A stretch of 64,000 nt of DNA from Craterostigma plantagineum (GCA_027422505.1 JAPQWV010000001.1:3410001-3474000); one strand, 5' to 3'. Counted from the stretch's first letter, positions 1 through 12,716 are shown. The notes: generated by a model not told the origin, from the sequence alone. Numbers and translations: made by a program.

Positions 1-1128
1 AGCCCATTTAAGTTATTGGGTTTGCTCGACTTTCTCTTTGGGCTTCTTTTACTTAGCCCTTTCTTCTACTGTGAAGTTTTAGTTAGCCCTTTATATCATT
101 TTGTCGGGAGCATATTATACTTAAATTTCTATTTATTTTCATAGGCTATTTTTATTTTCGACTAACGAAATTTTTTATTATTGTGCTGTATTTTAACTTT
201 ATATATTATTATGTCCAAGATAATTTTTTAAACCCTTTTACGTTCAGTTCTTCTAAATTAGATCCTTACATAAAATAAAACTAGTAAAACCAAACCCGTA
301 ATGTGATGGCTGATGGGCATGGGATGAGTATCAGATAATAATCACATGGATATGACTAAGAAAGTTCAATAATCGTCACATGGAAATGACTAAAAAGTCA
401 CCAACTAAAGCTAAAAAGGAGATTACGATTTACCAAATCATCGGTTGTATTACATATTTTCTTCCCAAGATCATCAGTTTGACTAGAAAAATCTATTTAA
501 AAAATATAGAGATCAAACAAGATTGATCAGAGGACTTGACCAAGCCGCAATTTATGTGTAGCTGCAGAGTTTAATTACATTATTTTTATGGGGTGTGAGT
601 TTATTTCTCTACTTAATATTTTTTATTGGGACACGTTACTTGCCAACCCGCCACCCCACAAATCATTCTCACCTACCTTTAACTAATCTCAACTGAATAT
701 TCATATTATATCTTCCTATATTATTATTCAGGACAACTGGACAAGGCACATGCTGATCTTCTGAATTTGGCCTTATGTCATATCATTAAAGAACTCTTTA
801 TATATTAACCACATTAACATTCTTGATTACTAACCTTTTTATTTCAACATATATACCTGACTTTTCTTTTTAATGAATTCTAACCTTGAATGGAATATGT
901 CATGAATGATTAAGAAGAAAATGCGTGGTTGTTTGCGACGGAGTTTGACAAATTTATTGAAAATTGCTGGATAATTGGAAATACGGTTAAAAAGAATTGT
1001 CATGAAAACAAGTTATTAATCATATCCCAAAGTTCAGAAACACTTTACAATAGAAAAACCAAGAACAAAGAAAAACTTCGTCAGAAGGTTCTAATTAAAA
1101 AAAGGCGTCGAAAAAAGCAGACTGACAA
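1..1128. other. gene-poor flank downstream of the MYB gene
   Basis: AT-rich sequence with no convincing gene on either strand. A 124-codon plus-strand frame at 929-1303 runs antisense into the last MYB exon and shows no recognisable domain. The part next to 1129 is expected to be the MYB 3' UTR. Confidence 0.5.
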
Positions 1129-2099
1129 TTACTGCACGACTGGTTCTTCTAATCTTAACTGGTCATCTTCGAACACAAGCCTAGGCTTCGACTTATCCGA
1201 GGATGAAAACGACGATGAACCACCAACTTTCTTGAACTTATGCAGCGAAGAAGGTCGCCCAATAGAAAGCTCCAAGTCAATTTCGTCGCCGGCGTTCTCA
1301 TGATCGGAAATTGGAGGATGAGGTGGCGGCGGACAAGCCGCCGGAGACTCCTCGATGGTGATGGTGCTGTTGCATTTGTTGGTACTTTCATCATTCGAAG
1401 ATGAAGGGACGTTCATCAACAAAGGGATACTTGGAATAAGAGCTACAGCTTCGTTGCTACGACTACAGATGGTGGTGGGGATGGTCGGCGCTGACGTGGC
1501 GGCGGGTGGTGAACGCGCCGCCGTATAGGCGGTGGAGTTTAGTGGACGGTGGTTTTGAGGGTCAATCCCTCGGCTGATGAGCTTTCGTTTGATATGAGTG
1601 TTCCAATAATTCTTGATCTCATTGTCTGTTCTTCCTGGCAATCTATTGGCTATCAGAGACCATCTGCAGAAGTAGTTTATCAAACTGAGATCAAGGAAAT
1701 ACTTTACATTATCACCATGAAAGAAGAGAAGAAAAGAAGTGTTACTTATTCCCAAGCAAGCTATGAAGCTTTATAATGGTATCATCTTCTTCATCAGTGA
1801 AGTTCCCTCTCTTTAGATCAGGCCTTAGATAATTCATCCATCTCAACCTACAACTCTTTCCACACCTAAGCAACCCTATATATGTAATAAAAGCAAACAG
1901 CAAAACTCAGTTACCATAATCGACCCTTTTTTTTGTACAAAACACACACACACAAACACACAGTACCTGCAGCTTTAGGGAGAGAACGCCAACATCCTTC
2001 GCCATGAGCACGTATGTAGTTTATAAGTTTCTGATCTTCTTCCAAGGTCCACGCACCTTTGTTTGTATGAGCCTTTTCACAACAAGGGGACCTTCCCAT
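1129..2099 (-). CDS. R2R3-MYB transcription factor, subgroup-4-like repressor
   Basis: Three exons on the minus strand: 2099-1967, 1875-1746 and 1663-1129, giving 265 residues. Exon sizes of 133 and 130 bp and both intron positions are the classic R2R3-MYB pattern. The protein starts [18 protein letters not shown]; the R2 and R3 tryptophan repeats fill residues about 14-115 and include a bHLH-interaction-like stretch in R3. After the repeats comes the C1 motif ([14 protein letters not shown]) and, near residue 220, an EAR-like DLELSIG motif, both typical of subgroup 4 repressors of phenylpropanoid genes (MYB4/7/32, AmMYB308). The usual C-terminal Cys cluster of MYB4 is not visible. It is expected to act as a nuclear DNA-binding repressor of phenylpropanoid or lignin genes. 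The family is certain; the subgroup is inferred from C1 plus EAR. Confidence 0.93.
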
Positions 2100-2869
2100 G
2101 TTATGTTCTTGCTAATAATTAATTTAGTGTCTTTTAAGGTTTTTTTTTTTTACTTTATCTCTATCAAGGCAGATCAAAGCTAAGAAAGGGAGATGAGTTA
2201 TGTAACAGACAGGCACAGAGATATATTTATACATGTGTGGGTGGAGGGTAGGGTAAGAGAGATATAGAGACTGAAGATTATTTTTATGTAATAATTAATC
2301 TTTACAAGAGAAAAAAGCACAAAGTAGTTAGTTAAACGGATGGTACTGGATTTGGTGGGTCGGTAAACACACACGAGCACACAGTAACAGATCAATTCGT
2401 TCGTTCATTCACTTGCACTTTGTGACTATACATAGTTTAGATTATTACTTTAACAGTTAGCACATGATGATGATGATGATTTATCTTGCTTGTGAAGTTG
2501 ACTGTTTAATAAGGAATGGGTTAGGTGGTCACATGGATCGGGTCAAACGGGGCGGCCGTAGCACACGAACCATTAAATAGTGTTATTCGTTACACGCAAA
2601 AAGCCCTCCAACTAAAGAATGAATGTGTCAAAGAAAGAAGAATTATCTCACAATAATAGATGAGTAGCAGATTCTATCTACAATGTAGACAAAGAATTGG
2701 TATACTCTCTTCTCTTCTCTATAGTCGTACTACTTACCTTGCCGTTATAGCAGACGTCTACTTACAGTTACAACCTCCTATTATATGTAATGAACCTGTA
2801 AAACCGTACACATATACTCTTGCTTTTTATGTGGCTGTAAACATATATAAGATATAGATATATATAAGA
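2100..2869. other. MYB upstream region and 3' flank of the O-fucosyltransferase gene
   Basis: No coding sequence supported. The side next to 2099 is the presumed MYB promoter and 5' UTR; the side next to 2870 is 3' flank of the next gene. A short GAT microsatellite lies at about 2466-2480. Confidence 0.5.
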
Positions 2870-5858
2870 TTATCGTAAACTCCTTGTGGTGTTGCTGTGA
2901 TCGGATTTGGCGCTTGTCTTCTTACACATACAATCAGGCATGGGGTACATGTAAATGGAGTTACTAGGTTTCCTCACTTCGCTTCCCTTCACATCGTTGT
3001 GATGAAGCATGTCTTGTAATTGCCTTTTGAAGTCTTCCCATCTGTTCGTAAAGAACAAAAGAAAAAAGATGTCAATTTTTTTCGTAGCGCAAAAAAGCAG
3101 CAGTTTTACGCACACACAGAATTATAATAATAACCTGATGCTCGGCTTATCGAATAACTGAACCAATCTCCTCTTATCGGGCTTTATGGTCTTAGAATGC
3201 CCGTCGTAAAAGTATCGCCTGTGGCCCACCAAGAAATGCGGGAAATTCCCGCCTTGAGTTGTAGTGAAGACTTCGCTGTGGAGACAAACCGTGTAGTCTA
3301 GTGCAGCCATCCTCGACGAATGGCCCTAAAACAAAACAATTCAAACCTTTCTTTTTCTTTTTCTTTTTTTTTTGGGAGAACGAAGGCAATACGAATATAT
3401 ATATATATATATATATTAATATTATTACGGTAAAGGGAGAGAGTTCTTCAGATGAGGCAAGCGTGTCTTTTGTTTCAAGGTAAGGGAACATCTTCTTGAG
3501 AGAAGCCATGTGTTTCTCCACTTTGTAGATTTTCCCAGCAGCAACGTACACAGAGGTGCTGTTATCGAATCCCATCCCTCGAAGCATCATGCCCACCTGC
3601 GAATCGAATTAGGGTTCTTGGGCGTTTTTGTGAAAAATACACGACGATCATAAAGATTGGATTTTTCTTTTGTCTTTTAACAACATATAAACTACCTCGA
3701 GTGGAGTTAGAGGGCACTTTCCATCTAGGCGATTGGCCCCAGGCCTAATAACTCTGCCCCTCCTTCGAAATTTGCCTCGCCAGCTTCGTTCTCTAACGAC
3801 GTCCATCTCGTGCTTTTCTTCCTCCCCTCCGTCGTATATACAGCAAGAAAATGCGACCATGTCCTTCAAATTTTGGAGAAAAAAGTTACGCGAAGATTGG
3901 CAAAAATAACTAAAGAAAAAGATGTACCTCTTCGAACCGTAGATGAACTGAAACGTATTTCCCGCCGCTCTTAGAGCTCTTTTTCACCATTCGATCGACC
4001 ATCTTAGCTGCTAGCATTCGTATGGGTTCTGAGAACCTTAGTGCCTCGAAATTGCATAGGCACCGTAAGCCTTGGATGTAAGAAGGGACTTGTTGGGACA
4101 ATCTGTTTGAAAAAGGTGCGATTCGTACTGCCCTGATTTGGAAACATTGCGAACATCTTAGGGAAAAAAACGACAAGAAGAATAAACCATCAAGAAAACA
4201 GTCGAGAAAAAGGGAGGGAGATTATTACTTAAGCTCAAGCAACTTTGGAAGAACCTTTTCGAGGTAGTAGGAAGGGCTCGGCCAAGCCTTTACTCTCAGA
4301 TTGACTATGTTGCTTATGTTATGATCGAACTGCTCGAGCACGTCTTCTGGGAGCTGTCTAACGATGTTAACGTGGCTTCTGAGTGCATAAATGAAGAAAT
4401 CCTCGTCGAATATGTCACCAAATTTGCTGCAATAAAGAGGGGAGAGAGAGAAGAAATATTTTCAATCAATCCCAGTGGCACAATATCAGATTGATTGGAT
4501 ACGAAAGTTTCACATTTAAAGTAAGATAATGAGCCAAAGTAACGGTTTTCTTTGTCTATCCACTTAAATTAGCAGCAGCAGCAAACTTTATATTCTCATC
4601 TTGGCTGCATTAGAGAGCAATAGTGGAGCAGAAAAGGTATGTATAGAGAAGACGACAGCCATAATTGCACATACTCAACCTCGAATCTCGCCATACGCTG
4701 TTCAAATGGAATATTGGGATAAGGAGCGTAGCATTAAGCAAGCCAGCAACTGCCACGGCATCACATATCTATAATAGAAAAAAAAAAAAAAGACAATGTT
4801 CTTAGTGTTTACGACATTCTTACAGAATTTTAAATCCGCCAACTAAATAAAACATACTGATAATCGTTGTTGGTTCAAACCGCCGTTTGCTTCGATTATC
4901 AGGAAGCCATTTGTCTTTGGAGGCTCTTGCAAGCCTTCATTCATGTGGGAAAAAAGCAACTCAGAAATGTTACGATAACAGACTATGATCGCCAGCAGTT
5001 GAAATCATATCATAGGTCAAAGGTAAACGCATATTACCAAATAAAGAATATCATGAATAAGTCATCTCCATCAATCAAAGCATACGACTTATTTACGAAC
5101 CTGATTGAGAAACTGTCTGTTGGATACAAGGTTTCCAATTTTGACGCAATTTAGGATTCCAAACGTTCATCAACTGCATAGCATTTCACTGGAAGAGATA
5201 AGATATGCTACTTCTGTACATGTTCTAGGATGCAGAAACGTGCAAGGAAAATGCTTCCAATGATATCTATCTAAAATTAAACTCCATGACTTAATTGACC
5301 AAGAAAGTAATTAAAAGATGGAACTTTATCTTGCAGGAGTCACTACAACTTGTGCTTCAAACCTTTGCCAACTAAAATTCAGCCCTCAAAAGAATGCACC
5401 AACTAAACAAACAGATCGCAGCAGAGAAAAGGAAGAAAAAAAATCACCAGATTAGAGCTCTGATTGCTCTCAGCCTCCATGAAAGGCAAAAGCTTTTCAA
5501 ATACTTGAGGGCTTCGGTAAACAGTGCCCGGCCCAACTGCATCTCTAACACCTCTATTACCAACTGTATTCCCCATATCAAGGCCGAACATACTCATGTA
5601 CAACAACATCCCAGAAATGTATAGCAATGGAGCGAACAAAAGCATACCTTTTCTTCTATACATGGCAGAAATTAAGAAATATCCAAACCTTTCGAACACA
5701 TTCTTCAACTCACTCCTCCCACCACCACCGCCGCCCACCCCACGAGAACCGACAAATCCCCCGCCGACGGACCGTGGGCTTTTGATTCCACGTCGGCGAG
5801 GTGATGACGGCGGAGACAGAGAATTGCCGCCGTTGCTCAGGCGGCTAAGCCCATGCAT
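2870..5858 (-). CDS. O-fucosyltransferase family protein (GT65-like, plant OFUT)
   Basis: Ten exons on the minus strand: 5858-5448, 5173-5101, 4934-4858, 4768-4680, 4426-4229, 4132-3928, 3863-3696, 3596-3429, 3325-3135 and 3041-2870. All phases agree and give 583 residues. The N-terminus is Ser/Pro/Gly-rich, followed by a hydrophobic anchor near residues 70-90 ([20 protein letters not shown]), so a type II Golgi membrane protein is expected. Exon 2 gives the WKPC motif, exons 3-4 give [15 protein letters not shown] and [15 protein letters not shown], exon 6 gives HLRFEEDMVAFS, and exons 8-9 give the [13 protein letters not shown] sugar-nucleotide region; all are hallmarks of the plant protein O-fucosyltransferase family. 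Acceptor and substrate cannot be read from sequence. Intron 8 carries an AT microsatellite and an A/T-rich tract. Confidence 0.93.
3395..3416. repeat. AT dinucleotide microsatellite
   Basis: Uninterrupted AT repeat of about 22 bp inside intron 8 of the O-fucosyltransferase gene, next to a long homopurine/homopyrimidine tract. Confidence 0.85.
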
Positions 5859-7012
5859 AATTTATCAAGAAAAGCTTCGAGCTTGCTCCTATTTCAACCA
5901 ACGGATTTTATTCTTGATTCAGCTAAAGCTGAGACCTTTGGCAACAGCGAGGTAAACGGGTCGAAGATTTAATCACGGGCTTTGATTAATCCGAGCTGTC
6001 GTGAAGGTATTGAAGGATGACGATGATACTGTTCTTCGGCAAAGTGTGATGTAGGTGTGAAATTGAGAGCCTAAGAAGTCTTGTGTGGTGGCTACAAACG
6101 CGGGACATAATGTAAAACTGCATTAACAGAGGTGGGACGGTGCGAATGGAAGTTAAACGAGCCAATAATTACAAAAAATAAAAAGAACTACTGCTCAAAG
6201 AGAGAAATACCTTGGAATCCTTTCACCTTCCTCAGATCAACGTGATCCACTTTCTTGGCAAGTATCATAACCTCATTCCTTCACGAGCTGATTGGTAGTT
6301 TAATATGCGATTAACGAATGTGATTATGTGGCCATTCGTATGTTAGAATCTTGTTTATTACACTCGGATTGAATTATTAGATCTGAATTATGCACCAGTC
6401 GCTAGTATATTGATAACATGGTAGGACCAATGGAATTGATCAAAGGCAATTAATAAAGCTACTATTTTTAACCTTAGTAGACCCTTAAAATGCTTTGAAA
6501 ATTCATCTTTTAGGATTAACTCTATTCGATCTCCAATCAAACGCGTTCGTTAATGGAAAACGAAGAGCGTTGAAAGGAAAAACATAACTCCTTTTGGACG
6601 AATCAATTTGTCCTATCGGAACCATTACGGAAAGAAGCTTGCAATTTTGTAAATTTATGGGTTATTCTTTTTCTTTTTCAACGCAATCATACAATCTGTT
6701 TACCCACCGACAATGGAATATTTTCTTTCGTGAAATTGCGATTGCACCCCTGTACTTTTAATTTTTTCGAATGATAACCCAACAAACGTAAATCGATTTA
6801 TGAGAAAGCAGATGAGAATTGAGACCGTAGTCAAGTACAAACATGGCGGGTGCAATAGCAGAAAGAACTGAGATAAGCTTTAACATCTTTGGTGTACTTC
6901 AGTGTGTCTTATGAGTATATATACATGATGTGTTTATAAGATGGACAAATGCCAAGGGATATTCCTATAATTAAGCAGCTAATCGTCAGTTATCATTATA
7001 TCTTCTATTCTT
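5859..7012. other. intergenic: O-fucosyltransferase promoter and bZIP 3' flank
   Basis: No gene, RNA or clear repeat seen. The stretch just above 5858 is pyrimidine-rich on the coding strand, as expected of a 5' UTR. Confidence 0.5.
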
Positions 7013-8318
7013 CTAGGCCCAGACAGAAGCATGAGCTAATGCTTGGCTTGAACTTGCATCCTCAATCTTAACCTGGTTATTATTGTAGTTCACCTTATGA
7101 TCAAAGCTCTTGCTTTTGTTTCGACGGTGTTTGTAGTGTTGCTGATGAAACTGCTGATGCTTTTGAACATGAAACATGTTTTGCAGTCTGGCAATTTCTC
7201 TCTCCAACATCCCTTGTTCCCCTGCACAAAAGAAGACATCAAGAGTGATTTGAAGTTCATTTATCAATATCGTAATCGAATATTTGCAAACATATAACTA
7301 GTTTGTTGGGAAGTTATGGATGTGATTACATTGTTTGATAGCCTGCTCCTGGGAAACACTGTCTAACCGCTGCCTGAGAGTTCTATTTTCCATGGTCAAG
7401 ATCATGTTCTGTTGTTCGAGGAATTCAACGTCAGCCAAAACTTCGGAGCCTTCAGCCTATAGTAGTAAGAAACGAGGAGACAATTAGAATTCCAGACAAA
7501 GGATCAAATATGATCAAGATTCAAGAAAGATGGGAAAAGCTAAATTCAAAGGCTGTTTACACCTTTAGCATTTCGACGGTCTTCTCAAGATGAACTATGT
7601 ACTGAAGCTTCCTTGCCCTTGACCGATGAGCATTGTGCCTGCGAAGCCAAGTCCCACAATTTTCATGGTCTGTAATTGTCATAGCAGCACATTGAGTATT
7701 AATTCAATTCTTACTGTCTAGCACGTTTGCCTTCAGCTTTCGACGCGTAAGGCTTAACATGAGAACTGCCACTGGACTTATCAGCAGAGCCCTCAGAACT
7801 TTTCGAACTATTTTCCTCCTTCGTCTGTTCTAAAGATGCAGAGGACGCTGCAATGCCCTGCAAAATCTACTTAGTTCAGCTTAGGAATCATGCTAAGGAC
7901 TACTAAAAAAAAGACCTCTTTTTTTTCTTTTTTGCTTTACCTGGTTCTTTCTCTCAGCCGATGAATGTGTCTTGGACATAATGTTGGCTTTGCCTACATA
8001 ACTATAAACATAATCTCCCCCTATGTTGAGTTTCTCAATCGATTCTCCCAAGTACGCATACGAATCGCTAACAGAACGTCGATGGCATCCGTAGGGGAAA
8101 GCTTCTTCGGGCTCGTCTAATAGATCACTGAGCCACGCTGGTTCTTCGTCAAAAAGAAAGCTCTCTGAACAACAACGTTGATGGTAACTTACACCCTCGG
8201 AAGATTTCAAATCCCCATCGGATAGGAAGGGGTAAGGAGAGAGAGGCATCATTAACGCATGCCTGTTTGGATAATAGGCTATGGCGTGATCGTTTGATGA
8301 TCCATCCCCACTCTCCAT
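7013..8318 (-). CDS. bZIP transcription factor, group E (bZIP34/61-like)
   Basis: Five minus-strand exons: 8318-7941, 7857-7715, 7638-7563, 7456-7330 and 7221-7013, encoding 310 residues in consistent phase. The N-terminal half has the EEPAWLSDLLDEPE and HRRSVSDSYAYLG blocks seen in group E bZIPs (Arabidopsis bZIP34/bZIP61). A Ser/Lys-rich linker leads to a basic region (KRARQHNAHRSRARKLQYI), then a zipper with Leu (once Val) every seventh residue through exons 3-4, and a C-terminal extension containing LEREIARLQNMF followed by a His/Gln/Asn-rich tail. Lys stands at the position that is Arg in most bZIPs (N-x7-K), as known for this clade. It is predicted to be a nuclear DNA-binding dimer; in Arabidopsis the group is linked to pollen development. 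Confidence 0.92.
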
Positions 8319-9315
8319 TTCCCTGAAAGATCTAGTCTAGCCTGTTCAAAATGATATAAGAAACTGAATACATGGATGCATAAACACAATCATATACGTG
8401 ACGGCCATAGAATCATTTTGTCGAACAGTTTGTGGGTGTTTGACAAATCATGCGTGACGATCAACATTGCATCAAAATCAAGCATACGATACACAGAAGA
8501 CCCTGGGCTCGATCGAACAAGAGAACAGATGATTATGTATATATACCTTAGCTAGAGCTACATGGAAGGAGTTGGTTTCCTCACAAGCACACAACTCCAC
8601 GATTATTATATTGAAGCTGTGAAATCTGGCAAGGAACAGCGGAGAAGATCTGAATGGGTCTTTTTCAGAATTTGGTGAAAATTAACGAACATATTTATTT
8701 TTCTTTTTCACTTTTCATGAATCAAAAGAGGAATGGAGCGGTTTTTACGCTAAACGAAACGATGAATAATTCTTACCTGAAAATGTGTCAGCATCACCTT
8801 ATATTTTCTTTGGTGTAATTTTTTTCCCATTTCTTTCTCTTTTTTTCCCAAGTGACTCAAGTTTTTCTTGCCACACCACAAGATTTGCCAGGCAATTCAA
8901 GGACGACCCACCTTTTTTTTTCCTTGTAATAATTATATTTCTTCTAATATCGCAATAGATTTGTATTTGTTGCACAATTGTGTATGTTTAATGTGAATAT
9001 AGTCAAATTCAAGTTTCCCTTACGATCGCTGCATTAACCTTCTGTTTCTTTAACATCATTACTGATTGATTCGCTTAAAAAAAATATATTACCTACATAA
9101 CATAACACAAGTTTATTTATCCTTTGTAAGCGTAGTTCCAATTTTATACATACAACATACACTCTTGTGGGAGACAAGATTATTATTCAATCCAACAACT
9201 TTATTCTGCCATGTTACGTATCAAACATGGGCATGCATGACATATACATAATTATTCAAATACAAAGACATAAATACATTTTTCTTCTGGCCCGTGATGG
9301 ACTGACTGTATATTC
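8319..9315. other. intergenic: bZIP upstream region and Pin2 3' flank
   Basis: No ORF with recognisable content. From about 9000 to 9315 the sequence is homologous to 10500-10775, so the Pin2 tandem duplication includes the 3' flank of the genes. Confidence 0.5.
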
Positions 9316-9680
9316 TCATGGAGTCCCAGTACAAACCTTGGTACCATCCTTTCTGTAGAAGGTACAACCTACTTGAAGCGTGCAGCAGTTGAAGCACCCT
9401 GGGTTATAATTCTTACCGCCCGAAGAGCACTGAATGTAATCGCCAGGATTTGCGATTAAGCACTCCCTAGTACAAGCTTTGGCATTCGTATCCACTATCA
9501 TCATAGCTGTGATTATCATGCGAGACAACGCAGAAAAAAAAAAAGATATAAGGTTTATTTATCTATATATGATTATTGGAGAGAATGAATAAGCAGAAAT
9601 GTATTAGGTATTTATTATATGTTATTACCGCAGAGGATGAGAGTCACGGCCCAGACAAGTCTTATGCGCGACGACGCCAT
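9316..9680 (-). CDS. potato type II (Pin2) serine proteinase inhibitor, single domain, copy 1
   Basis: Two exons, 9680-9629 and 9506-9316, make an 80-residue precursor. Exon 1 plus the start of exon 2 form a signal peptide (MASSRIRLVWAVTLILC then AMMIVDTNA), and the mature part begins near KACTREC. The mature domain has the eight cysteines of one Pin2 unit, with the NCC pair and the CTFYRKDGT motif. The intron just after the hydrophobic core is the canonical Pin2 position. By alignment with known Pin2 units the reactive-site P1 residue is Arg in CTREC, so trypsin-like targets are predicted. These are secreted defence proteins, usually wound- or jasmonate-induced. The neighbouring copy at 10776 has an almost identical mature domain. 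Confidence 0.92.
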
Positions 9681-10775
9681 TTGTTATTTGGCTTTTGGTG
9701 AAAGTTGCTTTGAGATTTTGTTCTGTATAGGAATTCAAGCTATGCATTAGTGGGTGTGTATATATAGCCACAGCTACAAGTGAAAGTTTATTTAGGGTCT
9801 TATAATTGATTGTAAGAACGTGGTTGATTATTATAAGTTTTCAAAGCCGTGCAGTTGATGCTTATCGCTTCCTCTGAATTTTGCGACTAATTAGTCTATT
9901 TCTGTATATCGAGTGGGTGCGCTTGCTTTGACCGCCGTAGGTTTTTTACTGTTCAACTCAATCAGCTACATCTTCTTGAATTTGTATTGTACTGAACCAA
10001 GACACGTGAACTAATAATCTCATTTGTTTTATTATTCGATGGGAAAGCCATGTGGTAATACAGTAATATGAATAAAAGATCATTATTCAAATACTTGGCT
10101 ATATATTTATGTGTGTGGACGTGATGAACAGTCAAAGACGCCGACTTTAATATCGATCACTTTTGAGCACGTTTCTTTTATAGGAAGGCGATAGACATAG
10201 ACATTAAGCGGCCCTTCACTCGGATTAATTAATTCTCTAACCTAACACGAATAAGATCCGATGTGTTGAGAAATAATTTGAGCCAAAACTTTGAATGAAG
10301 CTCGGATGATCAGACAATGCTAATGAAATAAGCTTGTTTGGGATCGAATTTGGTTCAGCAAAGAAGGTAACTAATGTTTGAAATGTTAGTTGGAATAATT
10401 AAGAACCGTTGGATCTTAGCTTTGAACGCATCAGGTAAGAACTCGTGCAAGATTTATGGGATTGAGGCTTTGTAATGGTGTAGAAAGGAAACTGAATATA
10501 TCACATCGTTACTGTTGATTCGTTTATAAAAATATATTACATATATAACATAAGTTTATTTATCTTTTGGAAACCGTATAGTTCCAATTTTACATATTAA
10601 CATACATTCTTGTGGGAGACGATCGAGTATTATTCAGTTCAACAACTTATTCTGCCATGTACATATCAAACATGGGCATGCATGACATATATACTTAATT
10701 AAATATTATTTAAAATACAAATACGTAAATTCTTTATTCTTCTGGCCCATGATGCATGGATGGTATATATCTTTC
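9681..10775. other. Pin2 copy 1 promoter and duplicated spacer
   Basis: From 9681 to about 10160 this is upstream sequence of copy 1. It aligns with the upstream sequence of copy 2 (11148-11462), which continues after insertions at 12717-12790 and 13886-14016. From about 10500 on it aligns with the 3' flank of copy 1. No other gene seen. Confidence 0.6.
9758..9767 (-). promoter_or_regulatory. TATA box of Pin2 copy 1
   Basis: CTATATATA on the minus strand about 80 bp upstream of the ATG at 9680; Pin2 copy 2 has an aligned TATA box. Confidence 0.7.
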
Positions 10776-11147
10776 TCATGGAGTCCCAGTGCAAACCTTG
10801 GTACCATCCTTTCTGTAGAAGGTACAACCAACTTGAAGCGTGCAGCAGTTGAAGCACCCTGGGTTGTAATTCTTACCGCCCGAAGTGCATTGAATGTAAT
10901 CGCCTGGATTTACGCCTATGCACTCCCTAGTACAGGATTTGGCATTCGATAATCCCACCATCATCATAGCTGTGATTATCATGCGAGACAAAACAATTGC
11001 ATAAAAACGTTATTATAAGGTTGTTATATATCCTTTTGACTAGAGAACTATATATATAAGCAGAGCAATGTATTTAATTATGTATATGTTATTACCGCAG
11101 AGGATGAGAGTCACGGCCCAGACAAGGCTTCTGCTCGACGTCGCCAT
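10776..11147 (-). CDS. potato type II (Pin2) serine proteinase inhibitor, single domain, copy 2
   Basis: Exons 11147-11096 and 10969-10776 encode an 81-residue precursor: signal peptide starting MATSSRSLVWAVTLILC, then an eight-cysteine Pin2 unit whose residues after the second cysteine are nearly identical to copy 1. P1 is again Arg (CTREC). Changes against copy 1 cluster in the signal peptide and in the short loop after the second cysteine (IGVN against LIAN). A tandem, same-orientation duplicate of copy 1; the upstream region of this copy was later split by mobile elements. Confidence 0.92.
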
Positions 11148-11245
11148 TGTTAAATATTTGCTTCTGATGAATTAATTAGTTTTAATATTATATGCTTTGA
11201 TATTTTCTACTGTGCGATTTCAAGCTATATGGATTCATGGGTGTG

Positions 11246-11254
11246 TATTTATAG
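11246..11254 (-). promoter_or_regulatory. TATA box of Pin2 copy 2
   Basis: CTATAAATA on the minus strand about 100 bp upstream of the ATG at 11147, aligned with the TATA box of copy 1. Confidence 0.7.
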
Positions 11255-11462
11255 CCACAGCTTAGGGTCTTAGTTGATTGTAAAGAACGTGGTTGATTAT
11301 CACAAGTTTTCAAAGCTGAGCTGTTGATGCTTATCGCTTCCTTTGAATTTTGCGGGTAATAAGTCTATTTCCGTACACCAAGTCGGTTTGCCGCTTTGAA
11401 TTGAATGCCGTAGCATTTTACTGTTCAACTCAATCGGCTAAAATTTTATCTTGAATTTGTAT

Positions 11463-12716
11463 TGTTGGCCGGGAAAAGAAAAAAATATATATATATTCGA
11501 AGATTGTGCGAAACACAATTTCCTTAAAACAGATTCGCTCCCTCACGTATGTTTCCCAGGATACTTCGAATCACGGCGTTCGTTTAGCACAAAAACGACA
11601 CCGACAGCGAACGGAACAAGAGCGATATAGCAGAACCAATTTTGAGAGATATTTGTACTTTCTTTTCTTTCTATTTCTTGTATTTAATTCTTATGCTTAA
11701 TCACCTATTTATAGAACCCAAAATTTATTAAAGAAATAATTTTTTTTTAATAAGATAACATAATGTTTGAGTGGTATTAACTAGGGCTGAGCAAAAATAT
11801 CCGAAAACCGGATTCCGATCCGATATCCGGTTTTCAAAACCCGAAAATCCGGATATCCGGTTTTAAAAACCGGATCGGATATCCGATCCGATTTATTTTA
11901 AAATAAACCGGATCGGATACGGATAGTGGTTTGTCTAAAATCCGGATATCCGGTATCCGGTTTTATATTTAAAAAATAATAAAAAATAAAAAAATAGCCC
12001 AAAATGAAAAATGAAGGTCAAAAAGGAAAAAAAAATCCTATAGAAATATTTATATTTATATTATTTTATTACATAATTTTGAATCATGAATTCACATATT
12101 GTGTGAATTACTATGGGTAGAAATTTTTATATGAAAAAATAAATTTTTTATTTTGATAAGAAATAAAAAAAAATGATTTTGAACAGAATATAATTTTGAA
12201 TCATGAATTCACATATTGTGTTAATTACTATGTGTAGTAATTTTTATATGAAAAAATATATTTTTTATTTTGATAAGAAATAAAAGAATGATTTTGTAAA
12301 GAAAATATGAAAAATTATACTATAAAAAATAAATTTAAAAACCGGATGCGGATATCCGATTTAAATATCCGAATAAAGCGGATATCCGATTAAAACCGGA
12401 TCGGATACGGATATCATTTTTTGATATCCGAAAATCCGGATATCCGAATTTCGGATATCCGAAAATCCGGATATCCGGTTTTGCTCACCCCTAGTATTAA
12501 CCAACTCCAACATTTAATCAAAGCCATTAACATGATGAGTGGTTTTTAACCATTCCATCACTCAATTTGAGCCATGGACTTGGTAGTGGTTAGCCACTAC
12601 ATGGGCCTTCTAGAAGTTGGGCCTTCTAGAAGTCGGGCCGTTACTGGCCACTTCGAAGCCCAATTCCTCATTCACATAAAATTTATAAAATCAACTATAA
12701 TATAAATTTTCTAACA
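11463..12716 (-). mobile_element. solo LTR (Copia-like) inserted in the Pin2 copy 2 upstream region
   Basis: The unit runs TGTTGGCC to TTCTAACA on the plus strand, so TG..CA ends. It is flanked by GTAT on both sides, and copy 1 of the Pin2 upstream region lacks it. Read on the minus strand it starts TGTTAGAAAA, like many plant Copia LTRs. Without the nested hAT-type element (712 bp plus its 8-bp site duplication) the LTR is about 534 bp. No internal region, PBS or second LTR is present, so it is a solo LTR. Family assignment is tentative. Confidence 0.7.
11782..12493. mobile_element. hAT-type non-autonomous element (MITE), 712 bp
   Basis: Flanked by a perfect 8-bp target duplication GTATTAAC (11774-11781 and 12494-12501). 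Terminal inverted repeats are TAGGGCTGAGCAAAA at the left and TTTTGCTCACCCCTA at the right, one mismatch. Both ends are packed with GGATATCCGG-type palindromic repeats and the middle is AT-rich. No coding capacity. Nested inside the solo LTR. Confidence 0.92.

Noticed and set aside
5524..5955. 143-codon plus-strand ORF
   Set aside because: Antisense shadow of exon 1 of the O-fucosyltransferase gene; its Pro runs mirror the Gly-rich stretch on the coding strand.
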